Shown in pieces: positions 54,522 to 64,000 of a DNA stretch of 64,000 nt. The stretch is from Stenotrophomonas sp. ESTM1D_MKCIP4_1 (lineage in GTDB: Bacteria; Pseudomonadota; Gammaproteobacteria; Xanthomonadales; Xanthomonadaceae). Location of the stretch: contig NZ_CP026004.1 of assembly GCF_003086895.1 (NCBI RefSeq), forward strand, positions 1,648,731-1,712,730, in the 5' to 3' direction. The translations under genes and the position numbers were made by a program. Every line of letters starts with the position of its first letter. Within the stretch, counting starts at the first letter, position 1. The notes under the pieces were generated by a model. The model was given only the letters and a program-made list of their open reading frames with translations. It had not been told where the DNA came from and did no database searches.

Positions 54522-55214
54522 GGCGACCGCCGCCTTGGATCTGCCAACCGCGGTTGCCACGCTTACCGCCTTGGACGTACCAACCGCGGTTGCCGCGATT
54601 GCCGCCTTGGACGTACAAACCGCGGTTGCCGGGATTGCCGCCTTGGTAGGTGTCAACCTTGGTTGACACGCTCTTCAAAGCGCCAACCAAGGTTGGCCTC
54701 TACCAGAGCAGGAGCGCCAACAGTGGCAGCCGCTGCACGTGTTCATGCCGTCCACGTACGGACGAGCCGATCAGTGCAATGCGATCGCCTTGTCGCGATT
54801 GAACCGTGTCATCGCCGGGCAGGTGACGCGCCCGTAAGTTATCGAGGCCGAAGTTCAGCGGCGGCAAAAAGACCGCAAAACAAGGGCTTTCAAGGCGTTG
54901 GGCGTATGCAATAATTCGCGGCGCTTCGTGAATGTCGCAGTCGCCCTTGGTGCTCTGCGCGAGCATATGCACAAGATGGATCGCCACCGAAAACGGGTGG
55001 CCGGGTCGGCAAAGCCCTGGTGTCACTGTTCGTACCACTCGCCAACCGGCGTCGTTTTGTGCGGCGCCGGTTGGCGATCCGTCCGCGTTCCATGGCGCGG
55101 CGGTGCGTGGGGGCGCTTGCGCCCGCCGGATCAGTGACCCCGGTCTTTGCCGCCACGTACCGTCCGCCACCTCTTCCGGTGGCGCTGCCGTCTTTCCTGT
55201 ACGGAGCACATGCC
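54522..55214. other. Gene-free region with a 36-bp repeat array
   Basis: A 693-bp stretch. The first 110 bp are the 36-bp array, then two SMAG-type palindromes (54646-54669 and 54680-54703). From 54710 to 55214 I find no convincing gene: open frames overlap in several phases without a good start or conserved sequence. An AT-richer patch near 54905-54920 could be part of a promoter. Confidence 0.6.
54531..54645. repeat. 36-bp tandem repeat (three units plus partial)
   Basis: Units starting CGCCTTGGA occur at 54531, 54567, 54603 and (partial) 54639, exactly 36 bp apart. Each has the palindrome CAACCGCGGTTG or a one-base variant. Units differ at several positions, so the array is older or less homogenised than the 150-bp array. 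Confidence 0.85.
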
Positions 55215-55571
55215 ATGAACGCAAAGCACGTTCCCTTCCCGGGCCGCAACCACGACGAACCGGCCAACGCCGACGACGCGTTCCGCGATCCCAACCGCTT
55301 CATTACCACCCTGCGGCGCATCGGTGCCGGCTACGGCAGCGATGGGCAGCCGTGGCCCGAGTCCAACCTGCCGATCGGCCGCCGCATCCAGATTGCCGAT
55401 GGCGATTGCGCCTTGGCCGGGCTTCGCGTCCTGCATGAGTTGCTGTTGGCAGCCGAACGCTGCCGTCGCAACGGCGGGCCGGAACATGACGTGGGCGAGC
55501 GGGTGATGGAAGGGCTGATGCTGGCCTGCCTGGCGCTGGGTACGCACGCGGCAGAGCGGGTGCACCCGTAG
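55215..55571 (+). CDS. Hypothetical protein
   Basis: A 118-residue soluble protein (MNAKHVPFPGRNHDEPANADDAFRD...). It has no signal, membrane segment or motif I recognise. A central helix-rich part reads ALAGLRVLHELLLAAERCRR. ATG 55215 has GGAG about 10 bp upstream. The frame stays open 195 bp further upstream but that sequence is Arg/Pro-rich and unlikely to be coding. It is isolated between repeats and convergent htpG. Confidence 0.6.
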   Translation: MNAKHVPFPGRNHDEPANADDAFRDPNRFITTLRRIGAGYGSDGQPWPESNLPIGRRIQIADGDCALAGLRVLHELLLAAERCRRNGGPEHDVGERVMEGLMLACLALGTHAAERVHP

Positions 55572-55598
55572 CAGCAATCGGGTTGCGTGGATGGCTTC

Positions 55599-55673
55599 AT
55601 CCACGCATGGCGTGGATCTACCGGCCGGAGGCTATCGCCTGCGGCCGGTAGCGCCGGGCCATGCCCGGCGCTC
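55599..55673. repeat. Two SMAG-type palindromes downstream of htpG
   Basis: An inverted ATCCACGCATGGCGTGGATC-type copy ending CTAC at 55599-55621, and a GTAGCGCCGGGCCATGCCC-type copy at 55648-55673. They lie between the convergent unknown gene and htpG. Confidence 0.75.
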
Positions 55674-55682
55674 CGCTGTCGG

Positions 55683-57572
55683 TCAGGCCGACAGTTCCAG
55701 CAGCAGCTTGTTCAGGCGCGCCACGTAGGCGCCCGGGTCCTTCAGGCTGTCACCGGCGGCCAGCGCGGCCTGGTCGAACAGCACACGGCCCAGGTCATCG
55801 AAGCGCGCGCCATCGGCTTCGGCATCGAGCTTGGCAATCAGCGGGTGGCCGGGGTTGATCTCCAGCACCGGCTTGCTGTCCGGCACCTTCTGCCCGCTGG
55901 CTTCCAGGATCTGGCGCATCTGCAGACCCAGGTCCTGTTCGCCGATGGCCAGCACGGCCGGCGAATCGGTCAAGCGGTGCGACACGCGCACTTCGGCCAC
56001 GTCATCGCCCAGCACCGTCTTCAGGCGCTCGACCAGGCCCTGCTTGTCCTTCGCTGCCGCTTCCTGTTCCTGCTTGTCGGCCTCGCTTTCCAGCGCGCCC
56101 AGGTCGAGGTCGCCGCGAGCGATATCGACAAAGCCCTTGCCGTCGAAATCGGTCAGGTAGCCCATCAGCCATTCGTCGATGCGATCGGTCAGCAGCAGCA
56201 CTTCCACGCCCTTCTTGCGGAACACTTCCAGGTGCGGGCTGTTGCGCACCTGGCTGTAGCTCTCGCCGGTCAGGTAATAGATATTGTCCTGGCCTTCGGC
56301 CATGCGGCCGATGTATTCGGCCAGCGACACGGTCTGTGCATCGGCTTCGCCACGGGTGGAGGCGAAGCGCAGCAGGCCAGCCACCTTTTCGCGGTTGTTG
56401 TAGTCCTCGGCCGGGCCTTCCTTCAACACCTGGCCGAATTCCTTCCAGAACGTGGCGTACTGCTCGGGCTTGTCGGCGGCCAGCTTTTCCAGCATGTCCA
56501 GCGAGCGCTTGGTCAGCGCGGCCTTCATCGAATCGATGACCGGGCCGGACTGCAGGATTTCGCGCGAAACGTTCAGCGAAAGATCGTTGGAATCGACCAC
56601 GCCCTTGATGAAGCGCAGGTACAGCGGCAGGAACTGCTCGGCCTGGTCCATCACGAACACGCGCTGCACGTACAGCTTCAGGCCCTTGGGCGCATCGCGG
56701 TGGTACAGGTCGAACGGCGCGCGGCCAGGCACATAGAGCAGCGAGGTGTATTCCAGCTTGCCTTCGACCTTGTTGTGGCTCCAGGCCAGCGGGTCGCTGT
56801 GGTCATGCGCCACGTGTTTGTAGAACTCGGTGTATTCGGCGTCGCTGATCTCGGTGCGCGGGCGGGTCCACAGCGCGCTGGCACGGTTGACGGTTTCCCA
56901 TTCCAGCGCGGTGCCTTCTTCGCCTTCCTTCGGCATCTGGATCGGCAGGCCGATGTGGTCCGAGTACTTCTTGAGGATGCTGCGCAGGCGCCAGCCATCG
57001 GCGAAATCGTGCTCGCCGTCCTTCAGGTGCAGCACGATGCGGGTGCCGCGCTCGGCCTTGTCGATGGTGGCCACGTCGAAATCGCCTTCGCCACGCGAGG
57101 TCCAGCGCACGCCTTCGCCTGCAGCCAGGCCGGCGCGGCGCGAGGTCACTTCCACTTCGTCGGCGACGATGAAGGCGCTGTAGAAGCCGACGCCGAACTG
57201 GCCGATCAGCTGCGAATCCTTCTTCTGGTCGCCGGACAGCTGGCGCAGGAAATCGCCGGTGCCGGACTTGGCGATCGTGCCAAGGTGGGCGATGGCTTCG
57301 GCGCGGCTCATGCCGATGCCGTTGTCTTCGATGGTGATGGTGTGGGCGGCGGCGTCGAAGCTGACGCGCACGCGCAGTTCGCTGTCACCTTCCAGCAGGG
57401 CCGGCTGGGTCAGGGCCTCGAAGCGCAGCTTGTCGGCGGCGTCGGCGGCATTGGAGACCAGCTCGCGGAGGAAGATTTCCTTGTTGGAGTACAGCGAGTG
57501 GATCATCAGCTGCAACAGCTGCTTGACCTCGGTCTGGAAGCCAAGGGTTTCGGTCTGGGTGGTCTCGGTCAT
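55683..57572 (-). CDS. htpG: Molecular chaperone HtpG (Hsp90)
   Basis: A 629-residue cytosolic ATP-dependent chaperone. The GHKL ATPase domain shows [40 protein letters not shown] and [11 protein letters not shown]. The middle domain has [12 protein letters not shown] and [11 protein letters not shown] 57572 is the normal start ([19 protein letters not shown]). Confidence 0.96.
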   Translation of the reverse strand: MTETTQTETLGFQTEVKQLLQLMIHSLYSNKEIFLRELVSNAADAADKLRFEALTQPALLEGDSELRVRVSFDAAAHTITIEDNGIGMSRAEAIAHLGTIAKSGTGDFLRQLSGDQKKDSQLIGQFGVGFYSAFIVADEVEVTSRRAGLAAGEGVRWTSRGEGDFDVATIDKAERGTRIVLHLKDGEHDFADGWRLRSILKKYSDHIGLPIQMPKEGEEGTALEWETVNRASALWTRPRTEISDAEYTEFYKHVAHDHSDPLAWSHNKVEGKLEYTSLLYVPGRAPFDLYHRDAPKGLKLYVQRVFVMDQAEQFLPLYLRFIKGVVDSNDLSLNVSREILQSGPVIDSMKAALTKRSLDMLEKLAADKPEQYATFWKEFGQVLKEGPAEDYNNREKVAGLLRFASTRGEADAQTVSLAEYIGRMAEGQDNIYYLTGESYSQVRNSPHLEVFRKKGVEVLLLTDRIDEWLMGYLTDFDGKGFVDIARGDLDLGALESEADKQEQEAAAKDKQGLVERLKTVLGDDVAEVRVSHRLTDSPAVLAIGEQDLGLQMRQILEASGQKVPDSKPVLEINPGHPLIAKLDAEADGARFDDLGRVLFDQAALAAGDSLKDPGAYVARLNKLLLELSA

Positions 57573-57905
57573 CAGGTAGGGCTCCATGTGCAATGCCGCG
57601 CCAGCGCGTGCGGCCTGGCCAAGGGGTATGGCTGATTGTCCCGAAATCAAGGGGTTGGTCGGGCAGGGGGGCTCGCGCTGCACCTGCGGTAGTGCCGGCC
57701 GCTGGCCGGCAGGCTCAACTGCAACAGCGGGTGTTCCGAAGCATGCCCGGAGTAGATCCACGCCATGCGTGGATGGATGCCATTCGATAGCTGACGGAGT
57801 TCATCCACGCATGGCGTGGATCTACGCCGGGGTTCCGGGCGCCGCCCGGGCGACTACAATCCCGCCCATGCTGAATTTTCCGAATACCCTCCGCCGGGGG
57901 CGCCG
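57573..57905. other. Gene-free region between htpG and rsmD with three SMAG palindromes
   Basis: SMAG-type copies lie at 57689-57711, 57752-57774 and 57803-57825; the last two form an inverted pair. On the minus strand, CTTGAT (57646-57651) and CATACCCC (57623-57630), 15 nt apart, faintly resemble a heat-shock sigma-32 promoter for htpG. That is a weak match. Confidence 0.5.
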
Positions 57906-59020
<1,115 letters not shown>

Positions 59021-59098
59021 ATCCTGCCCCTGCGGCAGGGCCAGTAGTACCACGCACCCCCATTACGTAAACCACACGCACCATTCGGGAGGAAACCC

Positions 59099-59590
59099 AT
59101 GAACACCACCATGCGCGCGATGCTGATCGCTTCGTTTGCCCTGGCCTTCACCGCCTGCAAGAAGGAAGAGGCCGCTCCGGTCGAGGAAGCCAAGCAGGCC
59201 CTGGTCGCCCCGGCCAAGGAAGACGATGCAGGCTGGAAGAAGTACCTGCAGGAAGTGGCGATCCAGAACATGGGCAACATCACCAACAGCCCGTTCCTGT
59301 ATTACCTCTCGCCGGAATCGGACCCGGACTTCCAGGCCAAGTACGAGCGCCAGACCGAAAGCGCGACCCAGGCCGTGGCCCGTGGCGTGCAGCCGGGCAA
59401 CATGCTGGCCTTCGGTTCGTCGGCCTCGGGCAAGATGGCTGACATGATCCAGGCGGTGTTCAAGGATGTCTCGCCGGATTCGATGAAGGGCGTGCGCGTC
59501 GTCTTCATCGGCCAGTCCGCTGACAACGCCCGCGTGCAGGCTGCCGTGCAGCCGACCGGCGCCGAATACATTTTCGTCGAAGCCAAGTAA
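59099..59590 (+). CDS. Hypothetical lipoprotein
   Basis: A 163-residue protein with a lipoprotein signal ending FTACKKEE. The mature part is soluble, beginning with an acidic linker, then GWKKYLQEVAIQNMGNITNSPFLYYL and VQPGNMLAFGSSASGKMADMIQAVF. I know no function; the family appears to be restricted to Xanthomonadaceae by recollection. AGGAGG upstream of the ATG is a perfect ribosome binding site. Confidence 0.75.
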   Translation: MNTTMRAMLIASFALAFTACKKEEAAPVEEAKQALVAPAKEDDAGWKKYLQEVAIQNMGNITNSPFLYYLSPESDPDFQAKYERQTESATQAVARGVQPGNMLAFGSSASGKMADMIQAVFKDVSPDSMKGVRVVFIGQSADNARVQAAVQPTGAEYIFVEAK

Positions 59591-59660
59591 GACCGAGCCA
59601 TGGCGGCCATGCTGCGGCATGGCCCGGGCACTGCCACCCCGGTGGCGCTGCCGATGACCT

Positions 59661-59690
59661 GACCGTCCCGCGCGCCCGCGCGGGACGGTC
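59661..59690. terminator. Strong hairpin between the lipoprotein gene and yfhL
   Basis: Perfect 14-bp arms GACCGTCCCGCGCG and CGCGCGGGACGGTC with a 2-nt centre. The T tract is weak (CTTGTCCC). It is 70 bp after the lipoprotein stop. Confidence 0.6.
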
Positions 59691-59722
59691 CTTGTCCCAA
59701 GGCGCGGGCGAGGAGTATCGCC

Positions 59723-60004
59723 ATGTCGCTGAAAATCAACGAGCTCTGCGTCAACTGCGACGTCTGTGAGCCGGCCTGCCCGAACCAGGCCATTTCGATG
59801 GGTGAAACCATCTACGTGATCGACCCTGCGCGCTGCACCGAATGCGTGGGTCATTTCGACGAACCACAGTGCGTGGTCGTCTGCCCGGTCGAATGCATCG
59901 ACCCGGACCCGGAGATCGTGGAAACGGAAATCCAGCTGCTGGCCAAGTTGCGCCAACTGCAGCACGATCACCCCGAACTCTACGCGGAGCCCCCATCCGA
60001 ATGA
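59723..60004 (+). CDS. yfhL: YfhL-type 2[4Fe-4S] ferredoxin
   Basis: A 93-residue ferredoxin: first cluster CVNCDVCEPACP, second CTECVGHFDEPQCVVVCPVEC with the enlarged loop seen in YfhL/Alvin-type ferredoxins, then an acidic C-terminal helix. The start ATG has GAGGAG 8 bp upstream. Its TGA overlaps the ggt ATG (ATGA). Confidence 0.93.
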   Translation: MSLKINELCVNCDVCEPACPNQAISMGETIYVIDPARCTECVGHFDEPQCVVVCPVECIDPDPEIVETEIQLLAKLRQLQHDHPELYAEPPSE

Positions 60005-61731
60005 AGACGCTGCTCGTCCGCCCCCTGCTGCTGCTCAGCCTGGTGCTGAGCCCGCTGGCCTGGGCCGAAACCACCGCCCGTGCCGAGCGCCCCGATGGCG
60101 CGGCCATCGCCAGCGGTCATGCGCTGGCCACCCAGGCCGGCATCGACATCCTGGCCCAGGGCGGCAACGCCTTCGATGCGGCCGTCGCGGTGTCGTCCAC
60201 CCTGGCCGTGGTTGAGCCGATCAGTTCCGGCCTGGGCGGCGGCGGCTTCTTCCTTCTGCACGATGCCACCACCGGCAAGGACATCATGCTGGATGCGCGC
60301 GAGACCGCTCCGGCGGCAGCGACCCCGCAGGCGTTCCTGGACAAGCAGGGCAACCTGGACCGCGACCGTTCGGTGAACGGCCCGTGGTCGGCAGGCATTC
60401 CGGGCCTGCCTGCCGCACTGGTGGAACTGTCGTCCAAGCACGGCAAGCTGCCGCTGTCGGCCTCGCTGCAGCCGGCCATCCGCATCGCCCGCGAAGGCTT
60501 CCCGGTCTACGACCGCATGGCCAAGGGCTACGCCTCGCGCCGCGAGGTGATGGAACGCTTCCCCGGCACGCGCGAGGTCTACCTGCGCAATGGCAAGCCG
60601 ATCGCCACCGGCGATCTGTTCAAGCAGCCGGAGCTGGCGCAGACCCTGGAACGCCTGGCCGCTGGCGGCCGTGATGGCTTCTACAAGGGCCAGACCGGCA
60701 AGCTGCTGCTGGAAGGCGTGAAGCAGGCTGGTGGCAAGTGGACGGCGGACGAACTGGCCGGCTACCAGGTCAAGCTGCGCGAACCGATCGTGTTCGACTA
60801 CAACGGCTGGAAGATCACCACCGCGCCGCCGCCGTCGTCCGGTGGCATCGCCCTGGCCAGCATGCTGCAGATCCTGGAAGGCTGGGACATCAAGCAGATG
60901 GATGCCGCGCACCGCACCCACCTGGTGGTGGAAGCCATGCGCCGCGCCTACCGTGATCGCACCTTCTTCCTCGGCGATCCGGACTTCGTGCAGATCCCGC
61001 AGAAGGTGCTGACCAGCAAGGATTACGCACAGGGCCTGCGGGCGACGATCCACCCGGAAAAGGCGACCCCCAGCGATCTGCTGTCGGGCAACCCGACCCC
61101 GCTGGAAGATGACGAGACCACCCATTTCTCGATCATCGACCGCGACGGCAACCGCGTCGGCGCCACCCAGACCGTCAACCTGCTGTACGGCTCGGGGCTG
61201 ATTCCCAAGGGCACCGGCGTGCTGCTGAACAACGAGATGGACGACTTCGCGCTGAAGCCGGGCACGCCCAACGCCTTCGGCGTGATGGGGTATGCGGCCA
61301 ACGCACCGAAGCCGGGCAAGCGCATGCTCAGTTCGATGACGCCTACCTTCATGGAAAACGCCGACAAGGTGGTGGTGCTGGGTACGCCGGGTGGCAGCCG
61401 CATCATCACCATGGTGCTGCTGGGCATCCTCGGCTACGACGCCGGCCTGGACGCACAGCAGGTGGCCGCGTTGCCGCGCTACCACCACCAGTGGCTGCCG
61501 GACCTGATCGAGGCCGAGAGCGATGCCTTTGATGCGGACACGGTGAAGCAGCTGCAGGCGATGGGCCATAAGATCGACCTGCCGGGCGACACCGCCGCTG
61601 GCGGCCGCGGTTCCAGCCACGTGTGGGGCAACCTGCAGACGGTGGAATGGGACCGCAAGGCCAACAAGCTTTACGGCGGCAGCGACCCGCGCAACCCGGT
61701 GGGCGCCGCCCAGGTAGTACCGGCCCGTTGA
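60001..61731 (+). CDS. ggt: Gamma-glutamyltransferase
   Basis: A periplasmic enzyme that cleaves or transfers gamma-glutamyl groups of glutathione. The 576-residue precursor has a signal peptide (LLLLSLVLSPLAWA) and is predicted to self-cleave before Thr373 in DDETTHFSIID to give the two subunits. Other family motifs are GGNAFDAAVA, SSGLGGGGFFLL, LNNEMDDF and VLGTPGGSRII. Overlap with yfhL suggests co-expression, though the functional link is unclear. Confidence 0.95.
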   Translation: MKTLLVRPLLLLSLVLSPLAWAETTARAERPDGAAIASGHALATQAGIDILAQGGNAFDAAVAVSSTLAVVEPISSGLGGGGFFLLHDATTGKDIMLDARETAPAAATPQAFLDKQGNLDRDRSVNGPWSAGIPGLPAALVELSSKHGKLPLSASLQPAIRIAREGFPVYDRMAKGYASRREVMERFPGTREVYLRNGKPIATGDLFKQPELAQTLERLAAGGRDGFYKGQTGKLLLEGVKQAGGKWTADELAGYQVKLREPIVFDYNGWKITTAPPPSSGGIALASMLQILEGWDIKQMDAAHRTHLVVEAMRRAYRDRTFFLGDPDFVQIPQKVLTSKDYAQGLRATIHPEKATPSDLLSGNPTPLEDDETTHFSIIDRDGNRVGATQTVNLLYGSGLIPKGTGVLLNNEMDDFALKPGTPNAFGVMGYAANAPKPGKRMLSSMTPTFMENADKVVVLGTPGGSRIITMVLLGILGYDAGLDAQQVAALPRYHHQWLPDLIEAESDAFDADTVKQLQAMGHKIDLPGDTAAGGRGSSHVWGNLQTVEWDRKANKLYGGSDPRNPVGAAQVVPAR

Positions 61732-61733
61732 GG

Positions 61734-61756
61734 GTAGTGCCGGCCGCTGGCCGGCA
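61734..61756. repeat. SMAG-type palindrome after ggt
   Basis: GTAGTGCCGGCCGCTGGCC plus GGCA, starting 3 bp after the ggt stop. Confidence 0.75.
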
Positions 61757-61779
61757 ACCTGGCGAATCACCGATACCCC

Positions 61780-61805
61780 AGAACCCCGCCACCCGGCGGG
61801 GTTCT
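61780..61805 (+). terminator. Terminator of ggt
   Basis: The stem AGAACCCCGCC with GGCGGGGTTCT and a 4-nt loop is followed by TCGTTGT. It lies 50 bp downstream of ggt. Confidence 0.75.
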
Positions 61806-61868
61806 TCGTTGTCTGCCCAACGATTCCGGCTAGCGATTATTTAACGGGGCCCCCTCGATAATTGCCGC

Positions 61869-62756
61869 ATGAAACTATGGTCGATCCGTGGGAACTCGCA
61901 GCGCCTGGATGGCGGCGCGATGTTCGGCAATGCGCCGCGCGCAGTATGGGAAAAGTGGGCCGCTCCGGATGAGCTCAACCGCATCCAGCTGGCCTGTCGT
62001 GCGCTGCTGGCCAGTCCGCTGGATGGCAAGACCGTGCTGTTCGAGACCGGCATCGGCGCCTTCTTCGATCCGCGCATGCGTGATCGCTATGGCGTGCAGG
62101 AAAGCCAGCACGTCCTGATCGATTCACTGCGCGAAGCGGGGTTCGAGCACGAAGACATCGATGCGGTGGTGCTCAGCCACCTGCATTTCGATCATGCGGG
62201 GGGCCTGCTGGCAGCCTGGAGCGAGGGGCGCGGGCCGGAACTGCTGTTCCCCAACGCCACCTTCGTGGTCGGTGCGCAGCACTGGCAGCGTGCACTGCAG
62301 CCGCATCCGCGTGATAGGGCCAGCTTCATTCCCGAACTGCCGGGCCTGCTGCAGGCCAGCGGCCGCCTGGAAGTGGTTGAGGGCGAATACTCGCAGGTGC
62401 TGGGCAAGCGCGTGCGCTTCAGTTACAGCGATGGCCATACGCCCGGCCTGATGCTTGCCGAGATCGTCGGCCATGCCGCGCCCGACGGGGATGCGCGGGG
62501 TGGGGTGGTGTTCTGCGCCGATCTGATCCCAGGCCGATCCTGGGTGCATGTGCCGATCACCATGGGCTACGACCGCAACGCCGAGCTGCTGATCGACGAG
62601 AAGCGCCGCTTCCTGGAGGACAAGCTTGCGCGCAACGTGCATCTGTTCTTCACCCATGACCCGCAGGTGGCCCTGGCGCAGTTGGGGCGGGATGAGAAAG
62701 GACGTTTCGTGACCCTGCACGAGCAGGGCGAACTGAAGGCACGCGCGCTGGGGTGA
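61869..62756 (+). CDS. MBL-fold metallo-hydrolase
   Basis: A 295-residue metallo-beta-lactamase-fold protein with the metal motif [11 protein letters not shown], a second His in SDGHTPG, the bridging Asp in FCADLIPG and a final FFTHDP. The lactonase, glyoxalase and quinolone-type branches all share these motifs, so the substrate is not determined. A single gene between terminators. Confidence 0.88.
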   Translation: MKLWSIRGNSQRLDGGAMFGNAPRAVWEKWAAPDELNRIQLACRALLASPLDGKTVLFETGIGAFFDPRMRDRYGVQESQHVLIDSLREAGFEHEDIDAVVLSHLHFDHAGGLLAAWSEGRGPELLFPNATFVVGAQHWQRALQPHPRDRASFIPELPGLLQASGRLEVVEGEYSQVLGKRVRFSYSDGHTPGLMLAEIVGHAAPDGDARGGVVFCADLIPGRSWVHVPITMGYDRNAELLIDEKRRFLEDKLARNVHLFFTHDPQVALAQLGRDEKGRFVTLHEQGELKARALG

Positions 62757-62773
62757 CAGGTGTGCGGCAGGCG

Positions 62774-63029
62774 GTAGTGCCGGCCGCTGGCCGGCAACAG
62801 CAACAGCGGGGTCGGATCCCGTTGCTGGGCAACGGGCTCTGACCCCCGGTTCGTGAGCGGTGTTACGAGGCTTTCAGGCAGCTCCAGGGCGAGCGGTGCG
62901 GTTTGCGCGGAGCATTCGCCTGCTGGCCGGAAGACGACGGGAAGATGGATCTGGGGTCAGAGCCCTTCCTGCGGAAGGGATCCGACCCCGGGGTCAGATC
63001 CCTTTGCGACGGCAATGGGCTCTGACCCC
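62774..63029. repeat. Repeat cluster between the MBL gene and upp
   Basis: A 283-bp gap without a gene. It holds one SMAG-type palindrome (62774-62796) and three GGGGTC...GACCCC palindromes (62808-62846, 62953-62989, 62990-63029). The last two are head to tail with no gap, and the last ends 10 bp from the upp stop. Confidence 0.8.
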
Positions 63030-63039
63030 AGCCGCAGGA

Positions 63040-63672
63040 TCACACCACGCGGGTACCGAAAATGCGGTCGCCGGCATCGCCCAGGCCCGGCAGGATGTAG
63101 CCCTTGTCGTTGAGCTGGGCATCGATGGCCGCGGTGTAGATATCCACGTCCGGGTGCGCGGCCTTGACTGCTTCGATGCCTTCCGGCGCTGCCACCAGGA
63201 AGATGCCCTTGATGCGGCGCGCACCGGCACGCTTGAGCATGTCGATGGTTGCGATGAGGGTGCCGCCGGTGGCCAGCATGGGGTCCAGGATCAGCGCATC
63301 GCGCTCTTCCAGGCGGCCGGTCAGGCGCTCGAAGTAGGGCACCGGCTGCAGGGTTTCTTCATCGCGCTGCAGGCCGACCACGCTGACGCGGGCGGCCGGA
63401 ATCAGCGACAGCACGCCGCTCAGCATGCCCAGGCCTGCCCGCAGGATCGGCACCACGGTGATCTTGGCACCGGCAATGCGCTGCACCGTTACCGGTCCGG
63501 CCCAGCCGGGGAGGGTGTGCGGCTCGGTTTCCAGGTCGGCAGTGGCCTCGTAGGCCAGCAGCGTGCCCAGTTCGTTGGCCAGTTCGCGGAAATCCTTGGT
63601 GCTGAGCGCGGCGTTGCGCATCAGGCCGATCTTGTGCTGCACCAGCGGGTGGCGCACTTCGACGATCTTCAT
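63040..63672 (-). CDS. upp: Uracil phosphoribosyltransferase
   Basis: Salvages uracil to UMP with PRPP. The 210-residue protein has [26 protein letters not shown], the PRPP-binding [12 protein letters not shown] and the uracil-binding C-terminal [19 protein letters not shown] 63672 gives the standard length. Confidence 0.96.
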   Translation of the reverse strand: MKIVEVRHPLVQHKIGLMRNAALSTKDFRELANELGTLLAYEATADLETEPHTLPGWAGPVTVQRIAGAKITVVPILRAGLGMLSGVLSLIPAARVSVVGLQRDEETLQPVPYFERLTGRLEERDALILDPMLATGGTLIATIDMLKRAGARRIKGIFLVAAPEGIEAVKAAHPDVDIYTAAIDAQLNDKGYILPGLGDAGDRIFGTRVV

Positions 63673-63826
63673 TGTCGGGAAGGGGAATGGAGAGAGGCCC
63701 CCATTTTGCCGGATCGGCGCGGCGAAGCCCACGCCATGGGCCGGGAAAGTGCTGAACAGTGTCACCGCCGTGCAACGTTGCGGACATACCGTGCAGACCC
63801 ATTCTTCACAGGTATGGGGCTCCACC

Positions 63827-64000
63827 GTGCACATCAAGACTCCGCTGGCCATGGCCATCACCGTGACCCTGGCGCTGGGGGCCGCAGCACCGCTGCACGC
63901 CGCCGGGCAGCAGGCCTTGGCCGCCACCGGCGCGGTTGCCGCCGATGCGGTCGACCTGGACCGAATCGAAGTGCGCGCCCAGCTTGAATCGCAGATCCGC
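63827..64000 (+). CDS. N-terminal part of a secreted protein, possibly a TonB-dependent receptor (cut by window end)
   Basis: A GTG at 63827 (with GGGG 8 bp upstream) opens a frame of 58 codons to the window edge. It encodes a signal peptide ([24 protein letters not shown]) and then [17 protein letters not shown]. The D-x-I-x-V pattern after an Ala-rich linker looks like the TonB box of outer-membrane receptors. The rest is outside the window, so the identity is tentative. Confidence 0.5.
   Translation, partial: MHIKTPLAMAITVTLALGAAAPLHAAGQQALAATGAVAADAVDLDRIEVRAQLESQIR

Noticed and set aside
55020..55214. N-terminal extension of the hypothetical protein at 55215
   Set aside because: The frame is open but the peptide is Arg/Pro-rich and has no ribosome binding site; ATG 55215 has GGAG at a suitable distance.
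57623..57651. Heat-shock sigma-32 promoter of htpG as a firm call
   Set aside because: CTTGAT and CATACCCC fit the consensus only in part, so it is mentioned in the gap entry but not listed as a separate feature.

Overview
The window is a GC-rich piece of a gammaproteobacterial chromosome, most likely the Stenotrophomonas maltophilia group (Xanthomonadaceae). This rests on protein sequences recognised by eye, on the gene order, and on dozens of short palindromes that begin with GTAG, a hallmark of the SMAG repeats of S. maltophilia. Nearly everything is chromosomal housekeeping. I see no rRNA, prophage, transposase, integron or CRISPR array.

Layout. 0.1-10.7 kb: a TonB receptor and phosphocholine-type phospholipase C operon, an OmpA-domain lipoprotein, a hydrolase lipoprotein, an MFS transporter, and a divergent pirin/LysR pair. 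11.1-11.5 kb: three identical tRNA-Arg(ACG) genes. 11.5-19.3 kb: a hydrolase and thiD, a DUF1275 protein, a PhoH/PIN protein, the bcp-gcvR/dapA-bamC block and a 7Fe ferredoxin. 19.5-23.8 kb: xylB-xylA-transporter for D-xylose. 24.3-30.0 kb: tRNA-Glu(CTC), pcnB-folK-panB-panC, panD and pgi. 30.2-35.0 kb: a RegB/RegA-type redox two-component pair, ispG, a PAP2 phosphatase and a UvrY/GacA-type regulator. 35.3-41.3 kb: the Entner-Doudoroff operon zwf-glk-pgl-edd-eda, with a MalK-type ATPase divergent from it. 42.9-48.2 kb: ygfZ divergent from an SDHAF4-like gene, sdhCDAB, sdhE and a ygfX-like gene. 48.2-50.2 kb: lolC/E-lolD. 50.8-57.6 kb: small lipoprotein, yggX, mutY, ftsY, an orphan flagellar-rod-like peptide, an unknown protein, htpG. 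57.9-63.7 kb: rsmD-coaD, a lipoprotein, yfhL-ggt, an MBL hydrolase and upp. The window ends inside a secreted protein that may be another TonB receptor.

How it fits together. Central carbon genes dominate. Glucose is phosphorylated by Glk and oxidised by Zwf, Pgl, Edd and Eda. Pgi links this to fructose-6-phosphate, xylose enters through XylA and XylB, and electrons leave through succinate dehydrogenase, whose structural genes sit beside four accessory or maturation genes. Many adjacent genes overlap by ATGA or GTGA, which indicates translational coupling.

The least explained material is between genes. Five copies of a composite hairpin share a conserved core of about 52 nt but have unrelated outer arms of up to 28 bp that are still self-complementary. 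Two VNTR-like tandem arrays (150-bp and 36-bp periods), a 115-bp tandem duplication of the pgi 3' end, and a separate GGGGTC...GACCCC palindrome family are also present.
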